DNA of 64,000 nt. Origin: Rhizobacter sp. Root1221 (lineage in GTDB: Bacteria; Pseudomonadota; Gammaproteobacteria; Burkholderiales; Burkholderiaceae_C). Location: the NCBI RefSeq assembly GCF_001425785.1, contig NZ_LMDI01000017.1, positions 5,723 to 69,722 on the forward strand. Reading direction: 5' to 3'. Position 1 is the first letter of the stretch. The number at the start of each line of letters is the position of its first letter. Below the pieces are notes generated by a model. The model was not told the DNA's origin. It did not search any database and saw only the letters and a program-made list of their open reading frames with translations. Position numbers and translations under genes: made by a program. Of this stretch, positions 44,231-53,145 are shown piece after piece.

Positions 44231-44554
44231 GTTAGCTCCACGGCGACATTGGCCCCATGGAAATCGATCCGGGACTATGCTGCCTGAACACCACGGAGAG
44301 ATCACTTGATCAACACCACGTTCAAACCCGCCTACCTGAATTCGCTCATGACAGCCGGAGCGAACCTCGAACTTCCGTACAACGATTTGGCGCCTCATGC
44401 CAACGACCGGATGACCGCGGCCTTGGAGCTTGCGAAACACGCGAAGGAAACCCAGCGGCACCTCAAGTTCGTCGGGATCAGTGCAGGCACGTCGGGAATC
44501 AAGCACCTTGCCGAGGAAGGTGCCGGGTACGTCACCTTCTCGCTCGTGTACTGA
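44231..44554 (+). repeat. Duplicated segment, copy 2 (orphan gene plus its upstream region)
   Basis: The counterpart of 22830-23153. The most conserved part begins at 44265 and runs to the stop codon. Upstream similarity includes a TTG[A/G]CC element and TATGCT that could form a weak promoter, although their 21-base spacing is long. The two copies are about 21.4 kb apart in the same orientation. Confidence 0.85.
44306..44554 (+). CDS. Orphan protein of 82 residues, intact copy of the duplicated gene
   Basis: The TTG start at 44306 is supported by GGAGAG 5 bases upstream and by conservation of both features in the broken copy. The protein begins MINTTFKPAYLNSLMTAGAN, has a charged central helix (ALELAKHAKETQRHLKF) and ends GAGYVTFSLVY. 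No signal peptide or membrane segment, and I recognise no family. Comparison with the other copy shows mainly silent and conservative changes, so it has been under selection. The C-terminal aromatic Tyr is conserved. Its neighbours (SRPBCC protein, acylphosphatase) give no clue. Confidence 0.65.
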   Translation: MINTTFKPAYLNSLMTAGANLELPYNDLAPHANDRMTAALELAKHAKETQRHLKFVGISAGTSGIKHLAEEGAGYVTFSLVY

Positions 44555-44608
44555 TCAGGGCGTCCCGCGCCCCTTGTTCATTCATCGATCTGCAACGGAA
44601 TAGCGCGC

Positions 44609-44917
44609 ATGGACTCTCGCGATAACGATCGGACGCTCGAGAGTTGGCTCGTGCGGGCATACGGCCGCGTGCAAGGCGTCGGTTACCGGGATGCTTGCGT
44701 GCGGCATGCCCGGGTGCTGGGCATCACCGGTTGGGTCCGCAACCGCATGGATGATTCGGTCGAGGCGATGCTGCAAGGTTCGTCGGAACAGCTTGCGGAC
44801 ATGTGCAACTGGCTGCGCGACGGCATGCCCGCCGCAATCGTCGACAAGCTCGACGTCACGCCGCTGCAGCCGCCGTTTCCCCGCTTCGACCATTTCGAAC
44901 GTCTGCCCACCCTGTAG
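44609..44917 (+). CDS. acyP: Acylphosphatase
   Basis: 102 residues. Hydrolyses carboxyl-phosphate bonds of small acyl phosphates. The active-site loop YGRVQGVGYRDACVRHA (catalytic Arg27) and GWVRNRMDDSVEAMLQG (Asn45) match the family. The C-terminus is intact. It is convergent with the glutamate dehydrogenase gene, 22 bases apart. Confidence 0.93.
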   Translation: MDSRDNDRTLESWLVRAYGRVQGVGYRDACVRHARVLGITGWVRNRMDDSVEAMLQGSSEQLADMCNWLRDGMPAAIVDKLDVTPLQPPFPRFDHFERLPTL

Positions 44918-44939
44918 GCTGGCAGGCGAGAACGCGAGA

Positions 44940-47900
44940 CTAGGTGAGGCCGCGCAGTTCCCTCAACGCCACCGACAACATCGCAGCATCCGGCGCCGGC
45001 ACCGCGCGCAGCTCGCCGAGCAACTGCCCGGCACGTTCGATGGTGCGGCCATTGCTGGCTTGCCAGGCCTCGACCAGCGCGGCCGGCGAGTCGATGTCAC
45101 CACCACCGGTCAGCACCGCGCCGGTGATCGAGCGCTGCAGGCCCCACAGGTCGTCGAGCATGGCGCCCTTGGCAAGCGTCTGCCAATGCTGGTCGCCCGG
45201 TAGCGCGGTGATCTTGTCGCGCAGCCACGGCATACCCAGGCGGTTGGCGAGGTCGAAGTAGATCGCGGCCACCAGTTCCACGGGCCAACGTGCGCTGCCG
45301 GCGATCTCGGCGATGTCGAGCGTGGCGTACAGCGTGCCGAAGGTCACCACCCGATCGGCCAGTTCGCGTGGCACGCCGCCCGCCTCGTAGTGGGCCGCAG
45401 CGGCGTCGACGCGGGCGCGTTCGTCCGCATCGAGCCACTGCGGCAGGCGTGCGGCGAGCTTGGTGACGTTCGAGGTGAAGTGCTCGATCGTGACCCCCAT
45501 GTCGTCGATGAGCCGGCGCGAACGCAGGAACCACTTGGTGCCGCGTTCGAGTTGTCGGCTGGTGTCGATCAGCATCAGAGACTGCATCTCGTCGGCCACC
45601 TTGTTGTCGAGTGACTCGATCGCCTGCCACAGGCTCACCATGCCGAAGATTTCCCGGCTCAACAGGTACGCTCGCACGATCTCGAAGGCGCGTGCGCCGG
45701 TGGTTTCGAGCAAGCGGTGCACGAAGGTGCTGCCGACCCGGTTGATCATGCTGTTGGTGACGTGCGTGGCGATGATCTCGCGCTTGAGCGGGTGGCGCTG
45801 CATGTAGCCGCTGAACCGTTCCTGCAGCAACGGCGGGAAGTAGCGCTCCAGCGCAGTTGACACCCAGGGATCGTCGGGCAAGGTCGAGCCGAGCAACTCG
45901 TCGTAGAGCCAGATCTTGCTGTAGGCGAGCAGCACCGCGCGCTCCGGGCTGGTCAGGCCCTGTCCCTTGCCGCGCCGGTCGGCGATCTCCTCGTTCGACG
46001 GCAGGAACTCGATCGCGCGGTTGAGCCGCTCGGCCTTTTCAAGGTACAGCATGAACCGCGCCTGCGCGTCCATCAGCTGTGGCGCCATGCGGCCCGTGAC
46101 CGAGAGCACCTGGGTCTGGAAGACGTTGTCTCGCAGCACCAGCGCGGCGACGTCGTCGGTCATTCCCGGCAGCAACGCGTTGCGCTGCTTGTCGGTGAGT
46201 TCGCCCTCGCTGACGGCCAGGCCGAGCAGGATCTTGATGTTGACCTCATGGTCCGAGGTGTCGACCCCGGCCGAGTTGTCGATCGCATCCGTGTTGATGC
46301 GCCCACCCGCGAGCGCGTACTCGATGCGGCCCAGCTGGGTGCAGCCCAGGTTCCCGCCCTCGGCGAACACCTTGCAGCGCAGTTCCTTGCCGTTGACCCG
46401 CAGCGCGTCGTTGGCGCGGTCCCCGACCTGCGCGTGGCTTTCGCCAATGGCCTTCACGTAGGTGCCGATGCCGCCGTTGTAGACCAGGTCCAGCGGTGCC
46501 TTGAGGATGGCATTGACCAGTTCGGTCGGCGTCATCGCATTGGCGGTGATGCCCAGTGCACGCTGCACTTCGGACGTGATCAGGATCGACTTCGCGCTGC
46601 GGGCGTGCACGCCGCCACCGGCCGAGATCAGCCCGGCGTCGTAGTCGGCCCACGACGATCGCGGCAGCCTGAAGAGGCGCTCACGTTCGGCGAACGCCTT
46701 CTCGGGATCGGGCTGCGGGTCGAGGAAGATGTGGCGGTGATCGAACGCCGCCAGCAGGTGGATGTGGCGCGACAACAGCATGCCGTTGCCGAACACGTCG
46801 CCCGACATGTCGCCGATGCCGGCCACCGTGAAAGCGCGCGCCTGCGTGTCGACACCCATCTCGCGGAAATGGCGCTTGACCGATTCCCAGGCCCCGCGCG
46901 CGGTGATGCCCATGGCCTTGTGGTCGTAGCCCACCGAGCCACCGGAGGCGAACGCGTCCCCGAGCCAGAAGCCGTATTCCTTGCTGATGCCGTTGGCGTA
47001 GTCCGAGAAGGTCGCCGTGCCCTTGTCGGCGGCCACGACCAGATACGGGTCGTCGGAGTCGTAGCGCCTGACCTGTGGCGGCGGCACGATCTTGTCGCCG
47101 ACGCGGTTGTCGGTGATGTCCAGGAGGCCGCGCAGGTAGTCCTGGTAGCAGGCCACACCCTCCTTCATGAACGCCTCGCGGTCGCTGGCCGGCGGCGCCT
47201 TCTTCAGCACGAAGCCGCCCTTCGATCCGACCGGCACGATGACGGTGTTCTTCACCATCTGCGCCTTCACGAGGCCCAGCACTTCCGTGCGGAAGTCTTC
47301 AGGACGGTCGGACCAGCGCAGGCCGCCGCGTGCCACCTTGCCCCCTCGCAGGTGCACCCCTTCGAAGCGGGTCGAGTAGACGAAGATCTCGAACATCGGT
47401 TTCGGTGCGGGCAGGCCCGGCACCTTGGACGAATCGAACTTGAACGACAGGAAGCCGCGTCGCCGGCCGGCGGCGTCGCGGCACCAGAAGTTCGTCCGGG
47501 TGGTGGCGAGCATCAGCGCCAGGTACTGGCGCAGCACGCGATCCTCCGACAGGTTGTCGACCTGCTCGAGCGCGGCCGATATCGCAGTCACCTGCGCCGC
47601 GGCGCGGGCATCGGCATCGGCGCCGCCGGCCGGGTCGAATCGCAGCTCGAAGAGCTGGGTGAGCTGGCGTGCGATCCCTGCGTGCGCCACCAGTGTCGCC
47701 TCGATGAAGGCGTGCGAGAGCGCAAAGCCGATCTGCCGCATGTACTTCGCATAGGCACGCAGCACCACGATCTGCTCTGCCGGCAGGCGCGCTGCCACCA
47801 CGAGGCGGTTGAAGTCGTCATCCTCGACGGCGCCGCGCAGCACGGCTGCGAACGCGTTCTCGAACACCTCGTGCAGCGCGTCGACCTCGACCTCCGCGTC

Positions 47901-49763
47901 GCCGAGGCTCGACATCAGACCGAAGTCATGGATCCAGATCGGCGCCGAGCCTTGCGGCGTGATGCGGTATGGATGTTCGTCGAGCACCTTCATGCCCATG
48001 TGCTCGAGCATCGGCAGGCTGGCCGACAAGGTCAGCGGCTCGCCCCGGCGCAGCAGCTTGAAGCGCAGGTTGCCGGGCGGCGCCTCGAGCGGGCGGTACA
48101 GGCTCATGCCCACCGGTTCGGCGTCACCGAGCCGGGTCATCAGTTCGACGTCGGGCACCGCGGCGCGGGCCGCGAACTCTTCGCGGTAGCCGGCCGGGAA
48201 GGCGCCGCCGAACTGACGCAACAGCTGGATGCCGCGAGCCTCGCCCAACGCCTCGATCAGCGCCGTCTTCAAGTCGTCGTCCCAGCGCCGCGCGGCCGAG
48301 ACCAGGCGTGCTTCGAGCTCACGCGCGTCGAACGCCGGGATCTGCCCTGGCTGCGTGCGGACCGTGATCTGGACCCGCGCCAGCACCGATTCGGACAGGT
48401 GCACGTTGAACTCCGAGTTGCTGCCATTGAAGGCTTGCATCAGGATCGCCTGCCACTTCTGGCGCAGTTCGGTCGTGTAGTGCTCGCGCGGCGCGTAGAT
48501 CAGGCAGGACACGAAGCGCTCGAACGGGTCACGCCGCACGAAGAGGCGGAACCGCTGGCGCTCGCCCAGGTGCAGGATGGCCACCGCGGTTTGCAGCAGG
48601 TCATCGCCGCTGGTCTGGAACAGCTCGTCGCGCGGATAGGTTTCGAGGATGTTGATCAAGGCCTTGCCGGCATGACTGCCTGGTGCCAGGCCGGCGCGCG
48701 CGACCACGTCGGCCACCTTGCGCCGCAACAACGGGATGTCGGCCGGGTTGGCGCTGTACGCGGTGGAGGTGAACAGGCCCAGGAAGCGGTCTTCGCCGCA
48801 CACCGCACCATCGGCACCGAAGCGCTTGACGGCGACGTAGTCGAGGTAGCCCGGCCGGTGCACGGTGGAGCGCGCGGTCGACTTCGTCACCACCAGCAGC
48901 TCGGGCCGGCGCACCTGCGCACGCACCTCGGGCGGCAGCGCGGCAAAGGCGGCGACCGCATCGAGCGCTGCCACCTCGCGCAGGATGCCGAGGCTCGAAT
49001 CGGCAACGATGTTCAATGCGTCCTGTCCATCCACGATCGCCAGCTCGTGGCGGCGGTAGCCCAGGAAGGTGAAGTGGTTGTCGTCCAGCCAGCGCAGGAA
49101 GGCCGTGCCTTCGGCCAGTTCTTCGGTTGCAATGGGCGGCGCGTGCTGCTGCTGATCATGGATGATGTCGAGCATGCGCTGGCGCATGGCTCTCCAGTCG
49201 GCCACCGCCAATCGCACGTCGCCGAGGACGCGGGCCACATCGGCGGCCAGCGCGTCGAGCTGGGACGACTCGGGCACACGGTCGACCTCGACGTGGATGA
49301 ACGATTCATGCGGGCCGCCGCCGTCGCCGGCCAGTCCCTGCAGCACGCCGTCGGCGTCACGATTCACGGCCACCAGCGGATGAATGATCAGGTGCAGCGT
49401 GAGCCCGTGGCGGTTGACCTCCATCGTCACCGAGTCGACGAGGAAGGGCATGTCGTCGTTGACGATCTCGATGACGGTGTGGGTCGACTGCCAGCCGTGT
49501 TCGGCGATCGTCGGGTTGAACGCCCGCACCCGCGCGCGACCGGGTTCGCGCTTGCGGGCAAAGCCCCAGTGCGACAGCGCCGCACCGTACAGGTCGGCCA
49601 CCTGCCGCTCGGCCAGTTCATCGGGGTCGACCTGGGCAAAGTACGTTTGTGCGAAGTCGGTCAGCGCCTCACGCTGGTCGGGGGCGACCTTGGCGCGCAC
49701 CAGCTTGACGACTTCGTCCGTGCGCTCGGCGCGCCGGCCGGTTTCGTTGGTCTGCGTCAGCAT
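44940..49763 (-). CDS. gdhB: Large NAD-dependent glutamate dehydrogenase (about 180 kDa class)
   Basis: 1607 residues. Deaminates glutamate to 2-oxoglutarate with NAD, feeding amino acids into the TCA cycle. The long N-terminal regulatory half carries ACT-like regions; the catalytic centre is near residues 820-860 (GGLRWSDRPEDFRTEVLGLVKAQMVKN.., GSKGGFV), followed by a Rossmann domain (GGVHARSAKSI, AEGGNLGCTQLGR). I start at the ATG at 49763 because CAGGAGACAAGC gives a strong ribosome-binding site; the ATG at 49799 has none. An AraC-type regulator lies 39 bases upstream on the same strand and could control it. Confidence 0.95.
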   Translation of the reverse strand: MLTQTNETGRRAERTDEVVKLVRAKVAPDQREALTDFAQTYFAQVDPDELAERQVADLYGAALSHWGFARKREPGRARVRAFNPTIAEHGWQSTHTVIEIVNDDMPFLVDSVTMEVNRHGLTLHLIIHPLVAVNRDADGVLQGLAGDGGGPHESFIHVEVDRVPESSQLDALAADVARVLGDVRLAVADWRAMRQRMLDIIHDQQQHAPPIATEELAEGTAFLRWLDDNHFTFLGYRRHELAIVDGQDALNIVADSSLGILREVAALDAVAAFAALPPEVRAQVRRPELLVVTKSTARSTVHRPGYLDYVAVKRFGADGAVCGEDRFLGLFTSTAYSANPADIPLLRRKVADVVARAGLAPGSHAGKALINILETYPRDELFQTSGDDLLQTAVAILHLGERQRFRLFVRRDPFERFVSCLIYAPREHYTTELRQKWQAILMQAFNGSNSEFNVHLSESVLARVQITVRTQPGQIPAFDARELEARLVSAARRWDDDLKTALIEALGEARGIQLLRQFGGAFPAGYREEFAARAAVPDVELMTRLGDAEPVGMSLYRPLEAPPGNLRFKLLRRGEPLTLSASLPMLEHMGMKVLDEHPYRITPQGSAPIWIHDFGLMSSLGDAEVEVDALHEVFENAFAAVLRGAVEDDDFNRLVVAARLPAEQIVVLRAYAKYMRQIGFALSHAFIEATLVAHAGIARQLTQLFELRFDPAGGADADARAAAQVTAISAALEQVDNLSEDRVLRQYLALMLATTRTNFWCRDAAGRRRGFLSFKFDSSKVPGLPAPKPMFEIFVYSTRFEGVHLRGGKVARGGLRWSDRPEDFRTEVLGLVKAQMVKNTVIVPVGSKGGFVLKKAPPASDREAFMKEGVACYQDYLRGLLDITDNRVGDKIVPPPQVRRYDSDDPYLVVAADKGTATFSDYANGISKEYGFWLGDAFASGGSVGYDHKAMGITARGAWESVKRHFREMGVDTQARAFTVAGIGDMSGDVFGNGMLLSRHIHLLAAFDHRHIFLDPQPDPEKAFAERERLFRLPRSSWADYDAGLISAGGGVHARSAKSILITSEVQRALGITANAMTPTELVNAILKAPLDLVYNGGIGTYVKAIGESHAQVGDRANDALRVNGKELRCKVFAEGGNLGCTQLGRIEYALAGGRINTDAIDNSAGVDTSDHEVNIKILLGLAVSEGELTDKQRNALLPGMTDDVAALVLRDNVFQTQVLSVTGRMAPQLMDAQARFMLYLEKAERLNRAIEFLPSNEEIADRRGKGQGLTSPERAVLLAYSKIWLYDELLGSTLPDDPWVSTALERYFPPLLQERFSGYMQRHPLKREIIATHVTNSMINRVGSTFVHRLLETTGARAFEIVRAYLLSREIFGMVSLWQAIESLDNKVADEMQSLMLIDTSRQLERGTKWFLRSRRLIDDMGVTIEHFTSNVTKLAARLPQWLDADERARVDAAAAHYEAGGVPRELADRVVTFGTLYATLDIAEIAGSARWPVELVAAIYFDLANRLGMPWLRDKITALPGDQHWQTLAKGAMLDDLWGLQRSITGAVLTGGGDIDSPAALVEAWQASNGRTIERAGQLLGELRAVPAPDAAMLSVALRELRGLT

Positions 49764-49802
49764 GCTTGTCTCCTGTCCGGTCGTTGAATCCGTTGACATC
49801 GT

Positions 49803-50597
49803 TCAGCGGTGCGTGGTGGCTTGGCGCCAGGCCCCCGGCGTGAAGCCGAAGTGCCGGTTGAACTGGCGCGTCATGTGGCTCTGGTCGGCGAACCCGGTGT
49901 CGGCTGCGGCATCGGCCAGGCTGGACCCGCGCGCGATCAGGCCCCGCGCCCGTTCCGCGCGCCGCAGCAGGCCCCAAGCGTGAGGCGGCACGCCGTGCAG
50001 CTTCTCGAACCGGCGCAGCAGCTGGAAGCGGCTGAGGCCGGTGGCCTCGGCCAGTTCGGCGAGCGTGGGCGGTGGAACGCCCTCGGCGGCGAGGCGGTCG
50101 CGCACGCTGTCCATGGCCGCGTCGGCAGCCTCGCAGGGCGGCCGGGTCGTGGTGTGGCGGGCCATCAGCTGCGCGCAGATGGTGACCAGGGCTTCCTCGT
50201 TGGCCAGCGGGGTCGCGTCGCCGACGGCGAGCCGTTGGAAAAGGTGACCCAGCGAGGCGGCCAGCTGCGGGTCCTGCATCACGGGGCGTGTCAGCCGGAG
50301 GTCGTGCGTGTCGGTGAAAGCCGCCATCGCCGCCGGTGAGAGGTAGAGCATGCGCCAGCGCCGCGGTGAACCACCGATGGGCCGGCCGTCGTGCACCTCA
50401 CCAGGGTTCGTGGCGATCAGGTCGCCGGCGTAGGCATCGACATCGCCCCGGCCGCTGGCCGAATGCTGCGCACCGTCCACCACCAGGCCGACCCCGAAGG
50501 TGTCGTGCCAGTGGCGGCCGAAATGACGGTCACTTTCGATGTCGGTGCAGTGGACGCCATCCCAGGGGGCGACGACCCAGCGGCAGCGGTGGCTCAT
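49803..50597 (-). CDS. AraC-family transcriptional regulator
   Basis: 264 residues. N-terminal cupin-type sensor domain (SDRHFGRHWHDTFGVGLV.., NPGEVHDGRPIG) and a C-terminal double helix-turn-helix (LAELAEATGLSRFQLLRRFEK and DAAADTGFADQSHMTRQFNRHFGFTPG). This subfamily often controls an adjacent amino-acid exporter or catabolic gene. Here the neighbour downstream on the same strand is the glutamate dehydrogenase, and upstream is the NmrA-like gene. Ligand unknown. Confidence 0.9.
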   Translation of the reverse strand: MSHRCRWVVAPWDGVHCTDIESDRHFGRHWHDTFGVGLVVDGAQHSASGRGDVDAYAGDLIATNPGEVHDGRPIGGSPRRWRMLYLSPAAMAAFTDTHDLRLTRPVMQDPQLAASLGHLFQRLAVGDATPLANEEALVTICAQLMARHTTTRPPCEAADAAMDSVRDRLAAEGVPPPTLAELAEATGLSRFQLLRRFEKLHGVPPHAWGLLRRAERARGLIARGSSLADAAADTGFADQSHMTRQFNRHFGFTPGAWRQATTHR

Positions 50598-50648
50598 CCG
50601 GGCATTATGTGCCTCCGCCGCGTCCGGTGCAGGAGCGAGCAGAGCACT

Positions 50649-51518
50649 TCAGCTGGCGGCACCTCGTGCCAGCGCTGACGCCACGACCACCCCCAGCGGC
50701 GTGGTGTCCCTGCCGATGAGGCGAGAGAGGTCTTGACGCTCGCTGTAGACATCGCCGTTGGCGACGCCCGTGTCGGCAAGGGCAAGCGCCGTCGCGACCA
50801 ACTCGGGGAGCTCGAAGCTGACCAGAAGTTGTTGGTACGCCGCCTCCGGCAGGTCCACGTAGTGCACGCTGCGGCCCGACTGCTTCGCGAGTTCTGCCGC
50901 CACATCGGCCAGGGTGAAGCTGCTGTCTCCCGCCAGCTCATAGATGGACTGCAGGCGTTCACCAGAGGTCAGCACGGTCGCTGCCGCCTCTGCGTAGTCG
51001 GCCCGCGAGGCTCCGGAGATTCGTCCGGCGCCGGCCGCCCCGTACAACTCGCCAGACTGCACGGCATGCTCCGCGTTCATCACATAGTTCTCCGTGTACC
51101 AACCGTGGCGCAGGAACACGAAGGGCTTGCCTGAAGCGACGATCATCTGCTCGGTCTCGCGGTCCTCGCTGGCGAACGGGATCCGGCAGGTATCTGCACG
51201 GAGCATACTGGTGTACGCGATGAACGTCACAGTGCCGGAGGCTTTGACGGCGTCGATGACGACCTTGTGTTGCGCGACACGGGCGCCGATGTCGCTGGCT
51301 GAAATCAGCAAGACCTTCTCGACACCCTGCAGGGCCGCAGGCCAGTGCCCGGGCTGCTCGTAGTCGCCGAGCCGCACCTGGATGCCCAGGGCTTCGAGGT
51401 CCTGTGCCTTGGCCGGGTTGCGGACGGCGGCCACGATCCGGTTCGCCGGAAGCGTCTTCAGAAGTTGTGCAATCACGAGACGGCCCAGTTGGCCCGTCGC
51501 GCCTGTGATCAGGATCAT
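50649..51518 (-). CDS. NmrA/QorB-type atypical SDR (putative NAD(P)H:quinone oxidoreductase)
   Basis: 289 residues. The Rossmann opening MILITGATGQLGRLVIAQLL and the FIAYTSMLRADT and VFLRHGWYTENY segments are characteristic of QorB/NmrA-type SDRs, which lack the classical catalytic tyrosine motif and act as quinone reductases or redox sensors. It follows the TetR gene by 46 bases on the same strand, so the SMR pump, regulator and this protein may form one stress-response unit with the operator upstream of the pump. Confidence 0.88.
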   Translation of the reverse strand: MILITGATGQLGRLVIAQLLKTLPANRIVAAVRNPAKAQDLEALGIQVRLGDYEQPGHWPAALQGVEKVLLISASDIGARVAQHKVVIDAVKASGTVTFIAYTSMLRADTCRIPFASEDRETEQMIVASGKPFVFLRHGWYTENYVMNAEHAVQSGELYGAAGAGRISGASRADYAEAAATVLTSGERLQSIYELAGDSSFTLADVAAELAKQSGRSVHYVDLPEAAYQQLLVSFELPELVATALALADTGVANGDVYSERQDLSRLIGRDTTPLGVVVASALARGAAS

Positions 51519-51564
51519 GGCGTGTTCCCAAGGTTTGAGGAAATGAAACGGCGGGCTGGGGACC

Positions 51565-52128
51565 TCAGGTCCTGGTCGTCAACGCGACCAGGCGGTCGCG
51601 CAAGCCGGCGACATCCGGCAGGAGGGCTTCATGCGTCTGCGACATGAACGCGAGCCAGGCGCCATCGGCGGCCAGGCGCACGATCTCCAGCATGGGGTCG
51701 TTGTCGGTTTCGCCGTGTCGTGCGAGGCGCTCGGTCATCCAGTCCCCCCACATCTGCTGCAAGACCGGCTCCGTGATCATCGACATGGACAAGGCCTTCC
51801 ACGGGTCCAGCGCGTTCTCGCCGCTCTCTTCGAACAAGACCTTCACGTACGCACGTGTGAACCGCCCATGCTGCACGGGGTCTTCAGCCAGCAGCGCGTC
51901 AATCCGCTGGCCGCACTGTTCGAGCAGATCGTCGAACACGGCGTCCACCATGGCCTTCTTGTTCGGGAAATGGTGGAAGAGCCCGCCCTTGGTGACACCG
52001 GCCGCTTCGGCAACGGCCTGGACCGTGACACCCGCGACACCATGCTCGGCGGCCATCCGGGCCGCGTTGTCCAGCAACGCCCGGCGAACTTGCTCCGGTT
52101 GCTTCTTGCGTTGATGCGCATGGCTCAT
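51565..52128 (-). CDS. TetR-family regulator of the SMR pump
   Basis: 187 residues. Helix-turn-helix at about 38-60 (VQAVAEAAGVTKGGLFHHFP) and a TetR_C-type ligand domain. It begins 2 bases after the stop of the SMR gene, so the two are one transcript. The palindrome inside the promoter upstream of the pump gene is the obvious operator, giving autoregulated repression relieved by a cationic or hydrophobic ligand. Confidence 0.9.
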   Translation of the reverse strand: MSHAHQRKKQPEQVRRALLDNAARMAAEHGVAGVTVQAVAEAAGVTKGGLFHHFPNKKAMVDAVFDDLLEQCGQRIDALLAEDPVQHGRFTRAYVKVLFEESGENALDPWKALSMSMITEPVLQQMWGDWMTERLARHGETDNDPMLEIVRLAADGAWLAFMSQTHEALLPDVAGLRDRLVALTTRT

Positions 52129-52130
52129 GG

Positions 52131-52475
52131 TCAGTGTCCGCTGCTTGTAGAGAAGAGGTTGATGACGATCACGCCCGACACGATCAGCGCGATGCCGAGG
52201 ATGGCAGGCGCATCGAGCATCTGCCGGAACACGATGGCCCCGACGGCGGCGGTCAGGATGATGCCGAGCCCGCCCCAGATGGCGTAGGCAATGCCCAGGG
52301 GCAGACTCCTGAGCGCCTGGGACAGGAAGTAGAAGGACGCGGCATAGAGCACAGCCATCGCCAGCGTCGGAACCAGGCGGGTGAACTGCGCGGACTTCTG
52401 AAGGAACGCCGTTCCGAGAACCTCGGAGGCGATGGCGCCGGCAAGCCAACCGTAGGCGGCAGGGGTGGGGTTCAT
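52131..52475 (-). CDS. Small multidrug resistance (SMR) family transporter
   Basis: 114 residues with four membrane helices, the family length. The membrane-embedded glutamate is in AGAIASEVLGTAFLQKS (about residue 18), as in EmrE. AIWGGLGIILTA and FRQMLDAPAILGIALIVSGVI are also conserved. It exports lipophilic cations in exchange for protons as a dimer; guanidinium export is the alternative activity of the family. It is the first gene of an operon with a TetR regulator. Confidence 0.93.
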   Translation of the reverse strand: MNPTPAAYGWLAGAIASEVLGTAFLQKSAQFTRLVPTLAMAVLYAASFYFLSQALRSLPLGIAYAIWGGLGIILTAAVGAIVFRQMLDAPAILGIALIVSGVIVINLFSTSSGH

Positions 52476-52502
52476 TTCATCAACCTGTTGTGCAGGATGC
52501 GA

Positions 52503-52531
52503 ATAATACCGACCAAGCGGTATGTTTTCAA
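52503..52531 (-). promoter_or_regulatory. Sigma-70 promoter with embedded operator for the SMR-tetR unit
   Basis: On the minus strand TTGAAA (52526-52531) and TATTAT (52503-52508) are 17 bases apart, close to consensus. The spacer and -10 overlap the palindrome ATACCGACCAAGCGGTAT (52506-52523), so a bound TetR dimer would block polymerase. The element starts 28 bases before the SMR gene start. Confidence 0.75.
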
Positions 52532-52662
52532 CACGAATTTGAGAGGTACGACGCTAACAGGCGGTCTGCTCGGCAGTGCAGGTCGCACCGGGGGCTGTCG
52601 GCAGCGGGCACTGGGTCGTTGCCGGCATCTCGGCCGGTCTCCCGCGACGGTATCCTAGGGCC

Positions 52663-53145
52663 ATGCCCGATGACACCCCAGCCGATCGCCCGCCGAAGAT
52701 CCCCGAATCCGTCCTGGTCGTGATCCACGATCCCGCTTGGCGTGTGCTCGTGATGGAGCGGGCGGCCAACCCGGGGTTCTGGCAGAGCGTGACCGGCTCG
52801 AAGGACTTCGTGGGCGAGGACCCGCGCGACACCGCGGTGCGCGAGGTGGCGGAGGAAACGGGCATCGTGGTCGGGTCACCGGCCGTGCCGGCCGAGGCCC
52901 TGCAGGACTGGGGCATGGAAAACGTCTACGAGATCTACCCGGTGTGGCGCCACCGCTATGCGCCGGGGGTGACCCACAACACCGAGCACGTGTTCGGGCT
53001 GTGTGTGCCCGAAGGCACCCCCGTCACGCTCGCGCCGCGCGAACACACCCGCCACGACTGGCTGCCCTGGCGCGAGGCCGCGGACCGCTGCTTCTCGCCG
53101 TCGAACGCGGCGGCCATCCTGCAACTGCCCCGCTTCCTCGCATGA
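52663..53145 (+). CDS. nudB: Dihydroneopterin triphosphate diphosphatase (Nudix)
   Basis: 160 residues. Removes pyrophosphate from dihydroneopterin triphosphate in folate synthesis. The Nudix box GSKDFVGEDPRDTAVREV.. with EETGI is complete (about 45-68), and the NudB-type VLVVIHDPAWRVLVMERA opening and WQSVTGS are present. Its stop overlaps the next start (ATGA). In many Burkholderiales nudB follows aspS directly; here the accessory block 39.7-52.5 kb lies between them. Confidence 0.93.
   Translation: MPDDTPADRPPKIPESVLVVIHDPAWRVLVMERAANPGFWQSVTGSKDFVGEDPRDTAVREVAEETGIVVGSPAVPAEALQDWGMENVYEIYPVWRHRYAPGVTHNTEHVFGLCVPEGTPVTLAPREHTRHDWLPWREAADRCFSPSNAAAILQLPRFLA

Noticed and set aside
46248-49787. 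Plus-strand open frame of about 1180 codons opposite glutamate dehydrogenase
   Set aside because: Antisense shadow of a clearly conserved gene.
49764-49799. Twelve-codon longer start for glutamate dehydrogenase
   Set aside because: No ribosome-binding site; AGGAGA sits correctly before the ATG at 49763.
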